From positions 1,240,001 to 1,304,000 of the forward strand of contig NZ_CP033219.1 of NCBI RefSeq assembly GCF_004006175.1: a DNA stretch of 64,000 nt, read 5' to 3'. The DNA is from Parasedimentitalea marina. GTDB taxonomy: Bacteria > Pseudomonadota > Alphaproteobacteria > Rhodobacterales > Rhodobacteraceae. Under the pieces are notes generated by a model that was not told where the DNA came from, did not search any database, and worked only from the letters and a program-made list of their open reading frames with translations. Shown here one piece after another: positions 38,503-45,770 of this stretch. The first letter of the stretch is position 1; each line of letters starts with the position of its first letter. Made by a program: the position numbers and the translations under genes.

Positions 38503-38526
38503 TGATTTCAACACTATTCAATAATC

Positions 38527-39159
38527 TTATTTTTCTTTGAAGCTTCTGCTGTCTTTGATCTGGTCCCAGGCCCACATCACTTCTTGCAGTTGCTCTTCCT
38601 GACTACGGTCACCGCCGTTCATGTCGGGGTGCAGGACTTTGATCAGCTTCTTATAGGCCTTGCGGATCTCGATCTTGGTCCAACCATCATTGGCCTCCAG
38701 GATTTCAATAGCACGGCGTTCGGTGGCCGGTAGGCGTTTGCCCGTGCTACCGCCGTTTTTACCGGGGTTCTGAGTGGCATTGGCGCCAAGAACCTGATGG
38801 GGGTCCTCGATGCCCAAACGGGCCCAGGCGCGGGCCTCGGGGTCGCCAATGGGGCGGGTTTCACGCTCCCAGACCTTGTCCTTGGACGACTGGGCGTTCA
38901 ACTCGGCCTCGGTGGTGCCCTCAAAGAAGCTCCACTTGGCGTTGTACTCACGGACGTGCTCCTGGCAGAACCAGAAAAAATCATCCAGCACATCCGGCGC
39001 TTTGGGGGCGCGGAACTTTCCCGCCTCCGTGCAACCTTCGTGATGGCATTCACGTACAGAGGTCTCGGACGCGCCCGACATACTGCGCCGCCCGCGCGGG
39101 TTTTTCTTTTTGGCGGATCGGACCGACATATCGAAACCGAAAGGATCTGACTTGCTCAT
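38527..39159 (-). CDS. DnaJ-domain protein
   Basis: A 210-residue protein with a C-terminal J domain (about 150-205) containing the HPD motif in KVLHPDMNGG, which is needed to stimulate Hsp70 ATPase. The N-terminal part has paired CHHEGC and WFCQEH segments that could form a small metal site. The placement of the J domain at the C-terminus differs from classical DnaJ. I use ATG 39159, which has AAGG 10 nt upstream. It is divergent from bolA, a pairing often seen in Rhodobacterales. Confidence 0.88.
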   Translation of the reverse strand: MSKSDPFGFDMSVRSAKKKNPRGRRSMSGASETSVRECHHEGCTEAGKFRAPKAPDVLDDFFWFCQEHVREYNAKWSFFEGTTEAELNAQSSKDKVWERETRPIGDPEARAWARLGIEDPHQVLGANATQNPGKNGGSTGKRLPATERRAIEILEANDGWTKIEIRKAYKKLIKVLHPDMNGGDRSQEEQLQEVMWAWDQIKDSRSFKEK

Positions 39160-39249
39160 GGGGGTGCACCTTCTACGACGCATCTATTCGACTCGGAGCA
39201 AACACTTTAATCTACACAGCGGCAGATAGAAGGGGGTAACGAAAATAAT

Positions 39250-39519
39250 ATGGGAAATGAGGCTATGAGTATCACACAAGAGATCGAAACGCGGCTGCAA
39301 GCGGCATTTGCACCGTCTGAGTTGCAAGTGATCAACGACAGCGACAGTCACCGGGGCCATTCGGGCCACGATGGGTCAGGCGAGAGCCATTTCAACCTGC
39401 GCATTCGGGCTGCAGGTTTTGCCGGTAAAAGCCGGGTGCAACGTCACCGCATGGTGCACAGCGCGCTGGGAGATATTGTGCCGCGTATTCACGCGCTGGC
39501 GATGGATATTGACGCCTGA
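39250..39519 (+). CDS. bolA: BolA family protein
   Basis: An 89-residue protein with the BolA fold: SELQVINDSDSHRGHSG, a gapped middle, then GKSRVQRHRMVHSAL containing the characteristic helix and the conserved His residues. BolA proteins bind monothiol glutaredoxins and act in iron-sulfur trafficking or gene regulation. The family usually starts at MSITQEI (39265), but the ribosome-binding site there is only 2 nt away; the ATG at 39250 has AGGGGG about 13 nt upstream. Either start is possible. Confidence 0.9.
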   Translation: MGNEAMSITQEIETRLQAAFAPSELQVINDSDSHRGHSGHDGSGESHFNLRIRAAGFAGKSRVQRHRMVHSALGDIVPRIHALAMDIDA

Positions 39520-39539
39520 TCAGAGCAGCGGCAGCAGCA

Positions 39540-40013
39540 TTAGTCGTGCTGCTGCTGGGCGCGTGCTTTTAGGGCAGTGGTGATGCCCGAGACCGGACTT
39601 AGTTCTTCAACACCATCATCGGCCACCATCTCGCGGGCGCCGGCGCCGGGGACAGGTATAGCATCTGTGTCGGCCTCGGGGTCGCCTGCGGTTGCAGTCA
39701 GGGTGACCGCTTCGGGGGCGTGGACGGGTGCAACTGTGGGGACGGATTCGATTTGAGCAGCGGGCTCAGTTTCTTCGACAGATCCGGTTGGGCGGCGAAA
39801 TACCATGACATTGCGCCAATTGGTGGTGGACCCGGTCAGGCCCTGACGCTCTTCGCTGGGTAACAACTCAGCGCGCTGGAACTCCCAGCCATCTGCGCCC
39901 ATGTCGTTCAGCAACTGTTCAATCGTCACGGCAAACCGCCCCTGAGGCGTCTTCACCCCTTTGGCTTTGGTGCCCTTGGCGGGGGCGGGAACAACCTTGT
40001 ACTCGAACATCAT
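39540..40013 (-). CDS. DUF4177 domain protein
   Basis: About 157 residues. The N-terminal half is DUF4177-like (MFEYKVVPAP, then MGADGWEFQRAELLP and VMVFRR). The C-terminal half is rich in A, E, P and V and appears disordered. The start at 40013/40010 (ATGATG) gives the family N-terminus; an upstream ATG at 40052 lacks support. It is convergent with bolA. Function is unknown. Confidence 0.75.
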   Translation of the reverse strand: MMFEYKVVPAPAKGTKAKGVKTPQGRFAVTIEQLLNDMGADGWEFQRAELLPSEERQGLTGSTTNWRNVMVFRRPTGSVEETEPAAQIESVPTVAPVHAPEAVTLTATAGDPEADTDAIPVPGAGAREMVADDGVEELSPVSGITTALKARAQQQHD

Positions 40014-40130
40014 CAGGATCCGGATCGTTTGTGTGTTGTCTGTGTTTAGCAAGTGCGAGGGGGCAGGCCAAGGTGGGAAAGCTGCCTGGCGGGAGTGAGT
40101 AGGTATTTTCGGGTTGAAGCTAAGGGGCTT

Positions 40131-40163
40131 ACTTGGGCACCAGACTGCGCTGGCTGCCCAAGT
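40131..40163. repeat. 13-bp hairpin between pepT and the DUF4177 gene
   Basis: ACTTGGGCA + CCAG pairs with CTGG + TGCCCAAGT, with one bulged C and a 6-nt loop. It lies 21 nt beyond the pepT stop. On the minus strand no T run follows, so it may be a transcript-end stabiliser or a weak terminator. A second AT-rich repeat TCATTTT/AAAATGA is at 40164-40180. Confidence 0.5.
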
Positions 40164-40183
40164 TCATTTTGCCAAAATGAGGC

Positions 40184-41431
40184 TTATTTACCCAGCTTTT
40201 CCGCTGCCAGCGTTGCAAGAGACAAACAAACCTCGGTTGCCTGTGCCATATCCTGCACCGAAACCCACTCTTTTGGTCCGTGGATGCATTGCATGCCGGT
40301 AAAGATATTTGGAGTGGGAATTCCCATTTCGGTTAGGCGTGACCCGTCAGTTCCGCCCCGGATCGGGATCGAAACGGGATCGATTCCCTGCGCTTTGGTG
40401 GCGGCGTGGGCCAATTCGACCGGGGCCATGTCCTTTTCCAACCAATACCGCATGTTGCGATATTGTGGAGAGATTTCGCAGGTGATGTTGGCGCGTGGCT
40501 CAGAGGCTTGTACAGCAGCGCAAACCTGACGCAGCAGATCTCCCTTGGCCTCCAGCCCCTCCATCTCAAAATCACGCAGGATGAATTTCAGCTTCATCTC
40601 TGACGAGCCACCGGTCATGTCGGTGGCGTGGATAAAGCCCTCGCGATCATCTGTGGTTTCCGGTGTCATCGTCGCCTGCGGCAGGGTCTGGATGATCTTC
40701 GACGCCAGGTGGATGGCGTTGACCATCTTTTCTTTGGCCCAGCCGGGGTGAATGGAAACGCCAGTGACAGTGACTACTGCGCCATCAGCCGAGAAACTTT
40801 CATACTCAATCTCGCCGACTTCACCGCCGTCCAGTGTATAGGCAAAATCTGCTGCCAGGTCCATGGGGAGGTCGGCACCGACGCCACGGCCAATTTCTTC
40901 GTCCGGGGTGAAGCCGATGCGGATGGGGCCGTGTTGGATATCGGGGTTGTTCAGCAGGTGACGCGCCATGGTCATGATGATGGACACACCGGCCTTGTCA
41001 TCCGCCCCTAACAGGGTAGTGCCGGATGCGGTGATCAGATCGTGTCCCTGTTTGGTTGCTAGATAGGGGTGTTGAGCCGGGGAAAGCACCAGATCAGGGT
41101 CGTCCGGGAAGGTGATATCACCCCCATTGTAACCTTTGATCACCCGTGGTTTGACGCCGGTCGCATTGAACTGTGGCGCCGTGTCCACATGCGCCAGCAA
41201 GCCGATGGTTGGGCCAACGGCTGTGCCGGGAATGGTTGCCAGAACCACACCATAGCTGGTCAGCTCCACATCCTGCGCCCCTATCTCGGTCAGCTCATCC
41301 TTTAGCAACTTCAGCATGTCGAACTGGATTTCGGTGCTGGGAGCGGTGGGCGAGTCTGCGTCGCTCTGGCTGTCGATGGCCGCGTAGCGGACAAGGCGAT
41401 CCTGCAGTTCCTGGATGAAGTCGTTGGACAT
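40184..41431 (-). CDS. pepT: tripeptide aminopeptidase PepT
   Basis: Zinc-dependent M20B peptidase (415 residues) that releases the N-terminal residue of tripeptides in the cytoplasm. Metal and catalytic residues are visible in LLAHVDTAPQ (His, Asp), LLGADDKAG, FTPDEEIGRG (catalytic Glu pair) and YTLDGG; IRGGTDGS and a late His (IHGPKEW) complete the site. The start 41431 has GGAG 7 nt upstream. The longer frame has no family match. Confidence 0.95.
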   Translation of the reverse strand: MSNDFIQELQDRLVRYAAIDSQSDADSPTAPSTEIQFDMLKLLKDELTEIGAQDVELTSYGVVLATIPGTAVGPTIGLLAHVDTAPQFNATGVKPRVIKGYNGGDITFPDDPDLVLSPAQHPYLATKQGHDLITASGTTLLGADDKAGVSIIMTMARHLLNNPDIQHGPIRIGFTPDEEIGRGVGADLPMDLAADFAYTLDGGEVGEIEYESFSADGAVVTVTGVSIHPGWAKEKMVNAIHLASKIIQTLPQATMTPETTDDREGFIHATDMTGGSSEMKLKFILRDFEMEGLEAKGDLLRQVCAAVQASEPRANITCEISPQYRNMRYWLEKDMAPVELAHAATKAQGIDPVSIPIRGGTDGSRLTEMGIPTPNIFTGMQCIHGPKEWVSVQDMAQATEVCLSLATLAAEKLGK

Positions 41432-41495
41432 GATTTCTCCTGAATTTTTGCATAGACAACGACTAGCGTGCCCGCGTGTCAAGTTGAGGTGACAA

Positions 41496-41522
41496 AAGAA
41501 AAGGGCGACCCGATGGCCGCCC
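41496..41522 (-). terminator. terminator after gatB
   Basis: Stem GGGCGACC/GGCCGCCC (one mismatch) with a 4-nt loop; on the minus strand TTTTCTTTTG follows. It lies 27 nt beyond the gatB stop. Confidence 0.75.
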
Positions 41523-41548
41523 TTGATTTCCGTGTTGTAACCCGCGGG

Positions 41549-43060
41549 TTACTCGCCCAGTTTTTGAGCAACCAGTTGGTTCACAGCCTTTGGATTGGCC
41601 TTGCCGCCGGTGGCTTTCATCACCTGGCCGACAAACCAGCCTGCCAGTTTTGGGTTGACCTTGACCTTTTCGACCTGTGCCGGGTTGTCGGCAATGATCT
41701 GATCCAATGCAGCCTCAATCGCGCCGGTGTCGGTCACCTGCTTCATGCCGCGCGTCTCAACGATTTCAGCTGGTTCGCCGCCTTCGGTATAGACGATTTC
41801 AAATAGATCCTTGGCGATCTTGCCGGAAATAACATCCGCCGAGATCAGCTCGATGATACCACCCAATTGCGCCGGAGAGACCGGGCAGCCTGCAATGTCG
41901 GCGTCGTCGGCTTTCAGGCGGCCGAACAGCTCGTTGATGACCCAGTTGGCGGCCAGTTTACCATTACGGCCCTCGGCGACGGCCTCAAAATAGGCAGCCG
42001 ATTCCACATCTGCGGTCAAGACAGAGGCGTCATAGTCGGACAGGCCAAAGTCGCTGATGAACCGTAGTTTCTTGGCGTCTGGCAGCTCGGGCAGGGTGGC
42101 GGCAATGGCGTCGACCCACTCTTGCTCGATTTCCAGTGGCAGCAGGTCAGGATCGGGGAAGTAGCGATAGTCATGCGCTTCTTCCTTTGACCGCATCGAC
42201 CGGGTCTCGCCCTTTTCAACATCATACAGGCGGGTTTCCTGATCGACCTTGCCACCAGCCTCGACAATCGCGATCTGACGACGGGCCTCGACCTCGATGG
42301 CCTGCTGAATGAAGCGCATCGAGTTCATGTTCTTGATTTCACAGCGGGTGCCGAGGTGCGAGAAGTCCTGGGTTTCCTGATACTTCTCGTACTGGCCCGG
42401 ACGGCAGATCGACACGTTCACATCGGCACGCATGTTGCCGTTCTGCATGTTGCCATCACAGGTGCCCAAATACCGCATGATCTGACGCAGCTTGCCAACA
42501 AAGGCGGCGGCCTCTTCGGGGCCACGAATGTCAGGGCGGCTGACGATCTCCATCAGGCAGACGCCAACACGGTTCAGGTCAACGAAAGACATGTTCGGAT
42601 CCATGTCGTGGATCGATTTACCGGCGTCCTGCTCCATGTGGATACGTTCAATGCGCACGTTACGGGCCAGACCGTTGCCCAGTTCAACCAGCACTTCGCC
42701 TTCGCCCACGATGGGGTGATACAGCTGCGAGATCTGATAGCCCTGCGGCAGATCCGGGTAGAAATAGTTCTTGCGATCAAAGGCCGAATTCAGGTTGATC
42801 TGCGCCTTCAGGCCCAGCCCGGTGCGCACGGCTTGTTCGATGCAGTATTCGTTGATGACGGGCAGCATGCCGGGCATCGCGGAATCCACAAAGGCCACGT
42901 TCGAATTCGGCTCGGCGCCAAATTCGGTCGAGGCGCCAGAGAACAGTTTAGCATTAGAGCTGACCTGAGCGTGGACTTCTAGGCCGATGACCAGTTCCCA
43001 GTCATGCTTGGCACCCGAGATCACCTTGGGTTTGGGCAGTTCATATGTCAGGTCGAGCAT
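41549..43060 (-). CDS. gatB: Asp-tRNA(Asn)/Glu-tRNA(Gln) amidotransferase subunit B
   Basis: A 503-residue subunit of GatCAB, which converts misacylated Glu-tRNA(Gln) or Asp-tRNA(Asn) to the correct form. The N-terminal kinase-like domain shows GLEVHAQV, then [28 protein letters not shown] sequence (in two parts) and [11 protein letters not shown]. The C-terminal GatB/Yqey tail ends [17 protein letters not shown]. gatA and gatC are not adjacent, which is normal in this group. A clear terminator follows. Confidence 0.96.
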   Translation of the reverse strand: MLDLTYELPKPKVISGAKHDWELVIGLEVHAQVSSNAKLFSGASTEFGAEPNSNVAFVDSAMPGMLPVINEYCIEQAVRTGLGLKAQINLNSAFDRKNYFYPDLPQGYQISQLYHPIVGEGEVLVELGNGLARNVRIERIHMEQDAGKSIHDMDPNMSFVDLNRVGVCLMEIVSRPDIRGPEEAAAFVGKLRQIMRYLGTCDGNMQNGNMRADVNVSICRPGQYEKYQETQDFSHLGTRCEIKNMNSMRFIQQAIEVEARRQIAIVEAGGKVDQETRLYDVEKGETRSMRSKEEAHDYRYFPDPDLLPLEIEQEWVDAIAATLPELPDAKKLRFISDFGLSDYDASVLTADVESAAYFEAVAEGRNGKLAANWVINELFGRLKADDADIAGCPVSPAQLGGIIELISADVISGKIAKDLFEIVYTEGGEPAEIVETRGMKQVTDTGAIEAALDQIIADNPAQVEKVKVNPKLAGWFVGQVMKATGGKANPKAVNQLVAQKLGE

Positions 43061-43155
43061 CTCGCACCGGCTCCTTTGATCACGTTTGCCAGCGTTCTAG
43101 GCCAGCCAGCGGAGCGGGGCAAGTGGCCAGAGCATTGTCCGGCCACTTGTAGAGG

Positions 43156-43890
43156 TTATGCGGTAGCGATTTGAGTGCCGCGACGGCGAAGCGCGCCCAA
43201 GGAGAACAGTTGGAACGCGATAAAGATCGGCACAAAGTATTCGGGAAACAGCGCCAGAGGATAGGCATTGATAATGTTGGGGCTGTCAAAGGCCATCAGC
43301 TGCATGAATCCAACCGAAGTGACGATGCCAAGGCTGACGGCAACAACAAAGTCCAACAATCCGATGATACTAGCACGGCGGACCAGTTGTTCGGCGTTTG
43401 CGTCGCCACGGCTCAGAGCGCTTGTGGCCTGAATGGCGGCAATCCCGGCCATGATGTCTCCGATCCCGGCGGGGAGGGCAAATTGCCAGGGGATATCCCC
43501 CATTACCCAGCCGATCAGGAAGAACCCACCCATCAGACGTAGGCTTTGGATGCTGATCAGATGAATATGGTCTAGGCCGCCCAGAATGGTCCGCCCGGTT
43601 TCTGTCCAACGTCCCAAGGCCCACAGAAGAAATGCACCGCCCAGCAAGGGCATCAGGGCATAGGGTGGATCGGTGGCTTGTAGTGGCGGCATTAGAATAC
43701 CAGCCTTGGCCAAGTTGACGGATAAGGCGTGCCAGATCCCAAGCAGGGCCGCGATACCGCCAATTGCAACGACTGTCTTGGCCTTGGATAGGCCAGATCG
43801 ATGAGCGCCAATGGCGATTAAGCCAATGACAAGGGCAGGCAGGATCACGGCAAATACCTGCACATAGTAGGTTGCGATGGTTTCGAACAT
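43156..43890 (-). CDS. hypothetical multi-pass membrane protein
   Basis: A 244-residue protein with about six to seven hydrophobic segments. No domain is recognised. ATG 43890 is supported by GGAG 7 nt upstream. It is divergent from the HxlR regulator at 43984 across 93 nt that hold three regular direct repeats, so it is the likely target of that regulator. It could be a transporter or enzyme of the membrane; nothing in the sequence decides this. Confidence 0.7.
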   Translation of the reverse strand: MFETIATYYVQVFAVILPALVIGLIAIGAHRSGLSKAKTVVAIGGIAALLGIWHALSVNLAKAGILMPPLQATDPPYALMPLLGGAFLLWALGRWTETGRTILGGLDHIHLISIQSLRLMGGFFLIGWVMGDIPWQFALPAGIGDIMAGIAAIQATSALSRGDANAEQLVRRASIIGLLDFVVAVSLGIVTSVGFMQLMAFDSPNIINAYPLALFPEYFVPIFIAFQLFSLGALRRRGTQIATA

Positions 43891-43906
43891 TGTGGTCTCC
43901 GAGCGT

Positions 43907-43952
43907 AGTGGCTTCAATTATTGTAGTCACTTCAAAATGAGGAGTGACTTCA
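43907..43952. promoter_or_regulatory. three direct repeats with 18-bp period
   Basis: AGTGGCTTCA (43907), AGTCACTTCA (43925) and AGTGACTTCA (43943) occur exactly 18 bp apart. The second and third also form the inverted pair GTCACT/AGTGAC. The array lies in the gap between the membrane-protein gene and the HxlR gene, and probably is the operator for that regulator. Confidence 0.65.
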
Positions 43953-43983
43953 CATTTGCAAGGGACGACCCTAAATAAAATAC

Positions 43984-44310
43984 ATGGAACAGGATGAACG
44001 TCGAAATTGCCCGATCCAACGGGCATCGAATGTGATGGGCGACCAGTGGTCACTGCTGATCCTGCGCGAGTTCTTTTTGGAGGGGTCGCGAAGGTTTCAG
44101 GACTTGCAGGATGTACTGGCAGTGTCGCCCAACACGCTGTCAGGTCGGTTGCGTAAGCTGGAAGAGGGCGGCGTGTTGGAGCGTCGGAAATATTCGCAAA
44201 ACCCGCCACGCTGGGAATATCACTTGACCGATAGTGGGCAGGCGCTTGGTCCAATGATGACGGCGCTTCGCGTTTGGGGCGCGGAGCATACCCCTGAGCT
44301 GCTGGATTGA
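43984..44310 (+). CDS. HxlR-family transcriptional regulator
   Basis: A 108-residue winged-helix protein starting MEQDERRNCPIQRASNVMGD, with the conserved N-terminal Cys (C9), WSLLILREFFLEGSRRF, a recognition helix SPNTLSGRLRKLEE and a wing ending YHLTDSG. It matches HxlR from end to end. It is divergent from the membrane-protein gene. HxlR members often sense aldehydes or redox stress through the N-terminal Cys; this is family knowledge and not shown here. Confidence 0.92.
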   Translation: MEQDERRNCPIQRASNVMGDQWSLLILREFFLEGSRRFQDLQDVLAVSPNTLSGRLRKLEEGGVLERRKYSQNPPRWEYHLTDSGQALGPMMTALRVWGAEHTPELLD

Positions 44311-44378
44311 AGTAGCTGAACTTTGTTTGGCCGATGCACAGCCTATGAAGGCGGCGCATCGGTATTAGAGTTCGGCCT

Positions 44379-44777
44379 CTATGCGAACTTTCGGTGGATC
44401 AATCCCAATAGGATGCCAAACAGTACAAATTGAGACGCACTGGCAGTCGCCTCAACCCTGATCCAGGCCAAAATGGACGGCACGGTGTATTTGGCCGGCT
44501 CCGTCAGGACAATGTAAGAGGCGAGAAACAGGCCAAACGCCAAAGAAATGATCATCGCGTCACGCAGGCTTGGCTGTGATGGGCCCCATCGCGACAGAGC
44601 AAGGCTTAAGATAAACCCTTGAATGATCATCACGGTAAACCCCATTGGCATTATGGGTGTCTCTCGCAGGAACCCCATTGCGGCAAAGTGATCTGCATTC
44701 AGCAGAAAGTGCGAAAACCCCTGAACTGCAAATGTGACCAACATAAAGGCCATTACAGAAATCAAATGCTTGGTCAT
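44379..44777 (-). CDS. hypothetical four-segment membrane protein
   Basis: A 132-residue protein with four hydrophobic segments and short loops. No family is recognised with confidence. Its ATG overlaps the stop of the VOC gene (ATGA at 44774-44777), so both form one minus-strand unit divergent from the HxlR gene at 45219. Confidence 0.75.
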   Translation of the reverse strand: MTKHLISVMAFMLVTFAVQGFSHFLLNADHFAAMGFLRETPIMPMGFTVMIIQGFILSLALSRWGPSQPSLRDAMIISLAFGLFLASYIVLTEPAKYTVPSILAWIRVEATASASQFVLFGILLGLIHRKFA

Positions 44778-45127
44778 GGCTTGGCCATTTCACCCCGTTT
44801 CCACAACGCCAGCGGAGCATCACCGGGATCTTGCATGAAAGTCGCTGTTCCGGCAGGGCCAATCAGGTTCTCTGCAATGACTTTTGCGCCATTTGTTACG
44901 GCATTGGCTACGGCGAGTTCCAGATCCTCGACCTCAATATATGGCACCCATCCGCTGACACCTTCCATGCTGTCACAGGTCGCGGCAAAGGGCAGTTCAC
45001 CCTCATCAGTCAGAAATGTCATTGGGCCGATGTCATTGGCCGACCAACCGAATGTCTTGCCTAGAAAGTCAGTCGTTTCGTTCCGCTTCGTTCCGATATT
45101 GTCGAACCATACAAAGGGTGAGGGCAT
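44774..45127 (-). CDS. VOC superfamily protein
   Basis: A 117-residue single-module VOC protein (start MPSPFVWFDNIGTKRN, then FLGKTFGW; C-terminal GTATFMQDPGDAPLALWK). It resembles the COG3324 group of predicted lactoylglutathione-lyase-like enzymes. ATG 45127 has GGAG 6 nt upstream; upstream extension to 45190 runs through a repeat-bearing regulatory gap. It is divergent from an HxlR regulator and coupled to a small membrane-protein gene. Confidence 0.85.
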   Translation of the reverse strand: MPSPFVWFDNIGTKRNETTDFLGKTFGWSANDIGPMTFLTDEGELPFAATCDSMEGVSGWVPYIEVEDLELAVANAVTNGAKVIAENLIGPAGTATFMQDPGDAPLALWKRGEMAKP

Positions 45128-45141
45128 TTCGTTCTCCGATT

Positions 45142-45196
45142 CACTTTTATTTTGCAAGTGGATTGTTGGCTGGGCGCTTTCAAATTGCAAGTGAAA
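45142..45196. promoter_or_regulatory. candidate HxlR operator with repeated TTGCAAGTG
   Basis: The nonamer TTGCAAGTG occurs at 45152 and 45185, 33 bp apart. Each copy is part of an imperfect palindrome: CACTT...AAGTG (45142-45160) and TTTCA...TGAAA (45178-45196). The region separates the VOC gene from the HxlR gene at 45219. Confidence 0.5.
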
Positions 45197-45218
45197 ATAT
45201 TTCTGCTAGTTTGGCGTT

Positions 45219-45656
45219 ATGAAAAAGTCTGATAAAATCATGTGGTCCGGATGCCCAGTTCGTTATGCTGCCGGGGTTTTTGGCGACAAATGGTGCTTTG
45301 TCCTGCTGAGGGATATTCTGCTGCACGGAAAACGATACTACGGAGAGTTCGCGGCCTCGGAGGAGGGGATATCAACCAACATTCTGGCGGACCGGCTTGC
45401 GCGGTTGGAAGACGAAGCAATGGTGACTCGTCATGTGGATCCGAATAAGCGGAGTAAAGTTTTTTATCTACCAACCCGCAAAGCACGTGCCTTATTACCC
45501 GCACTTCTGGGCATGATGGTTTGGGCCACCGAATATGACGAGAATACCGAGGCTCCAGCGTCATTTGCAAAAGCATTTCGCGAGGACCCCAAGGCGACTA
45601 TCGCGTGGTATGAGGCTGAAATAGAACGTTTAAATGCGAAACTTGGTGTGATCTAA
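45219..45656 (+). CDS. HxlR-family transcriptional regulator
   Basis: A 145-residue regulator with the HxlR pattern: C12-P-V-R-Y, FGDKWCFVLLRDILLHGKRYYGEF (given here as the core around residues 21-44), recognition helix STNILADRLARLED and a wing near FYLPT. The helical C-terminus (about 100-145) extends beyond the minimal family length and may aid dimerisation. The divergent VOC and membrane-protein genes are its probable targets. Confidence 0.92.
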   Translation: MKKSDKIMWSGCPVRYAAGVFGDKWCFVLLRDILLHGKRYYGEFAASEEGISTNILADRLARLEDEAMVTRHVDPNKRSKVFYLPTRKARALLPALLGMMVWATEYDENTEAPASFAKAFREDPKATIAWYEAEIERLNAKLGVI

Positions 45657-45770
45657 CGGATAGCAGATCCGCGAGTGGTTGCGAATTCTCTGGCTGTGCG
45701 CGCATGACCACTTGGCGGCCTTTGACAGTGGGGGTATGAAGGATGTCCCAACAGACCTGAGGAGGCCGCC

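Noticed and set aside
45722..45750. Perfect TTGACA box before tex as a promoter
   Set aside because: No acceptable -10 box lies 16-18 nt downstream, so it is kept only as a remark in the tex entry.
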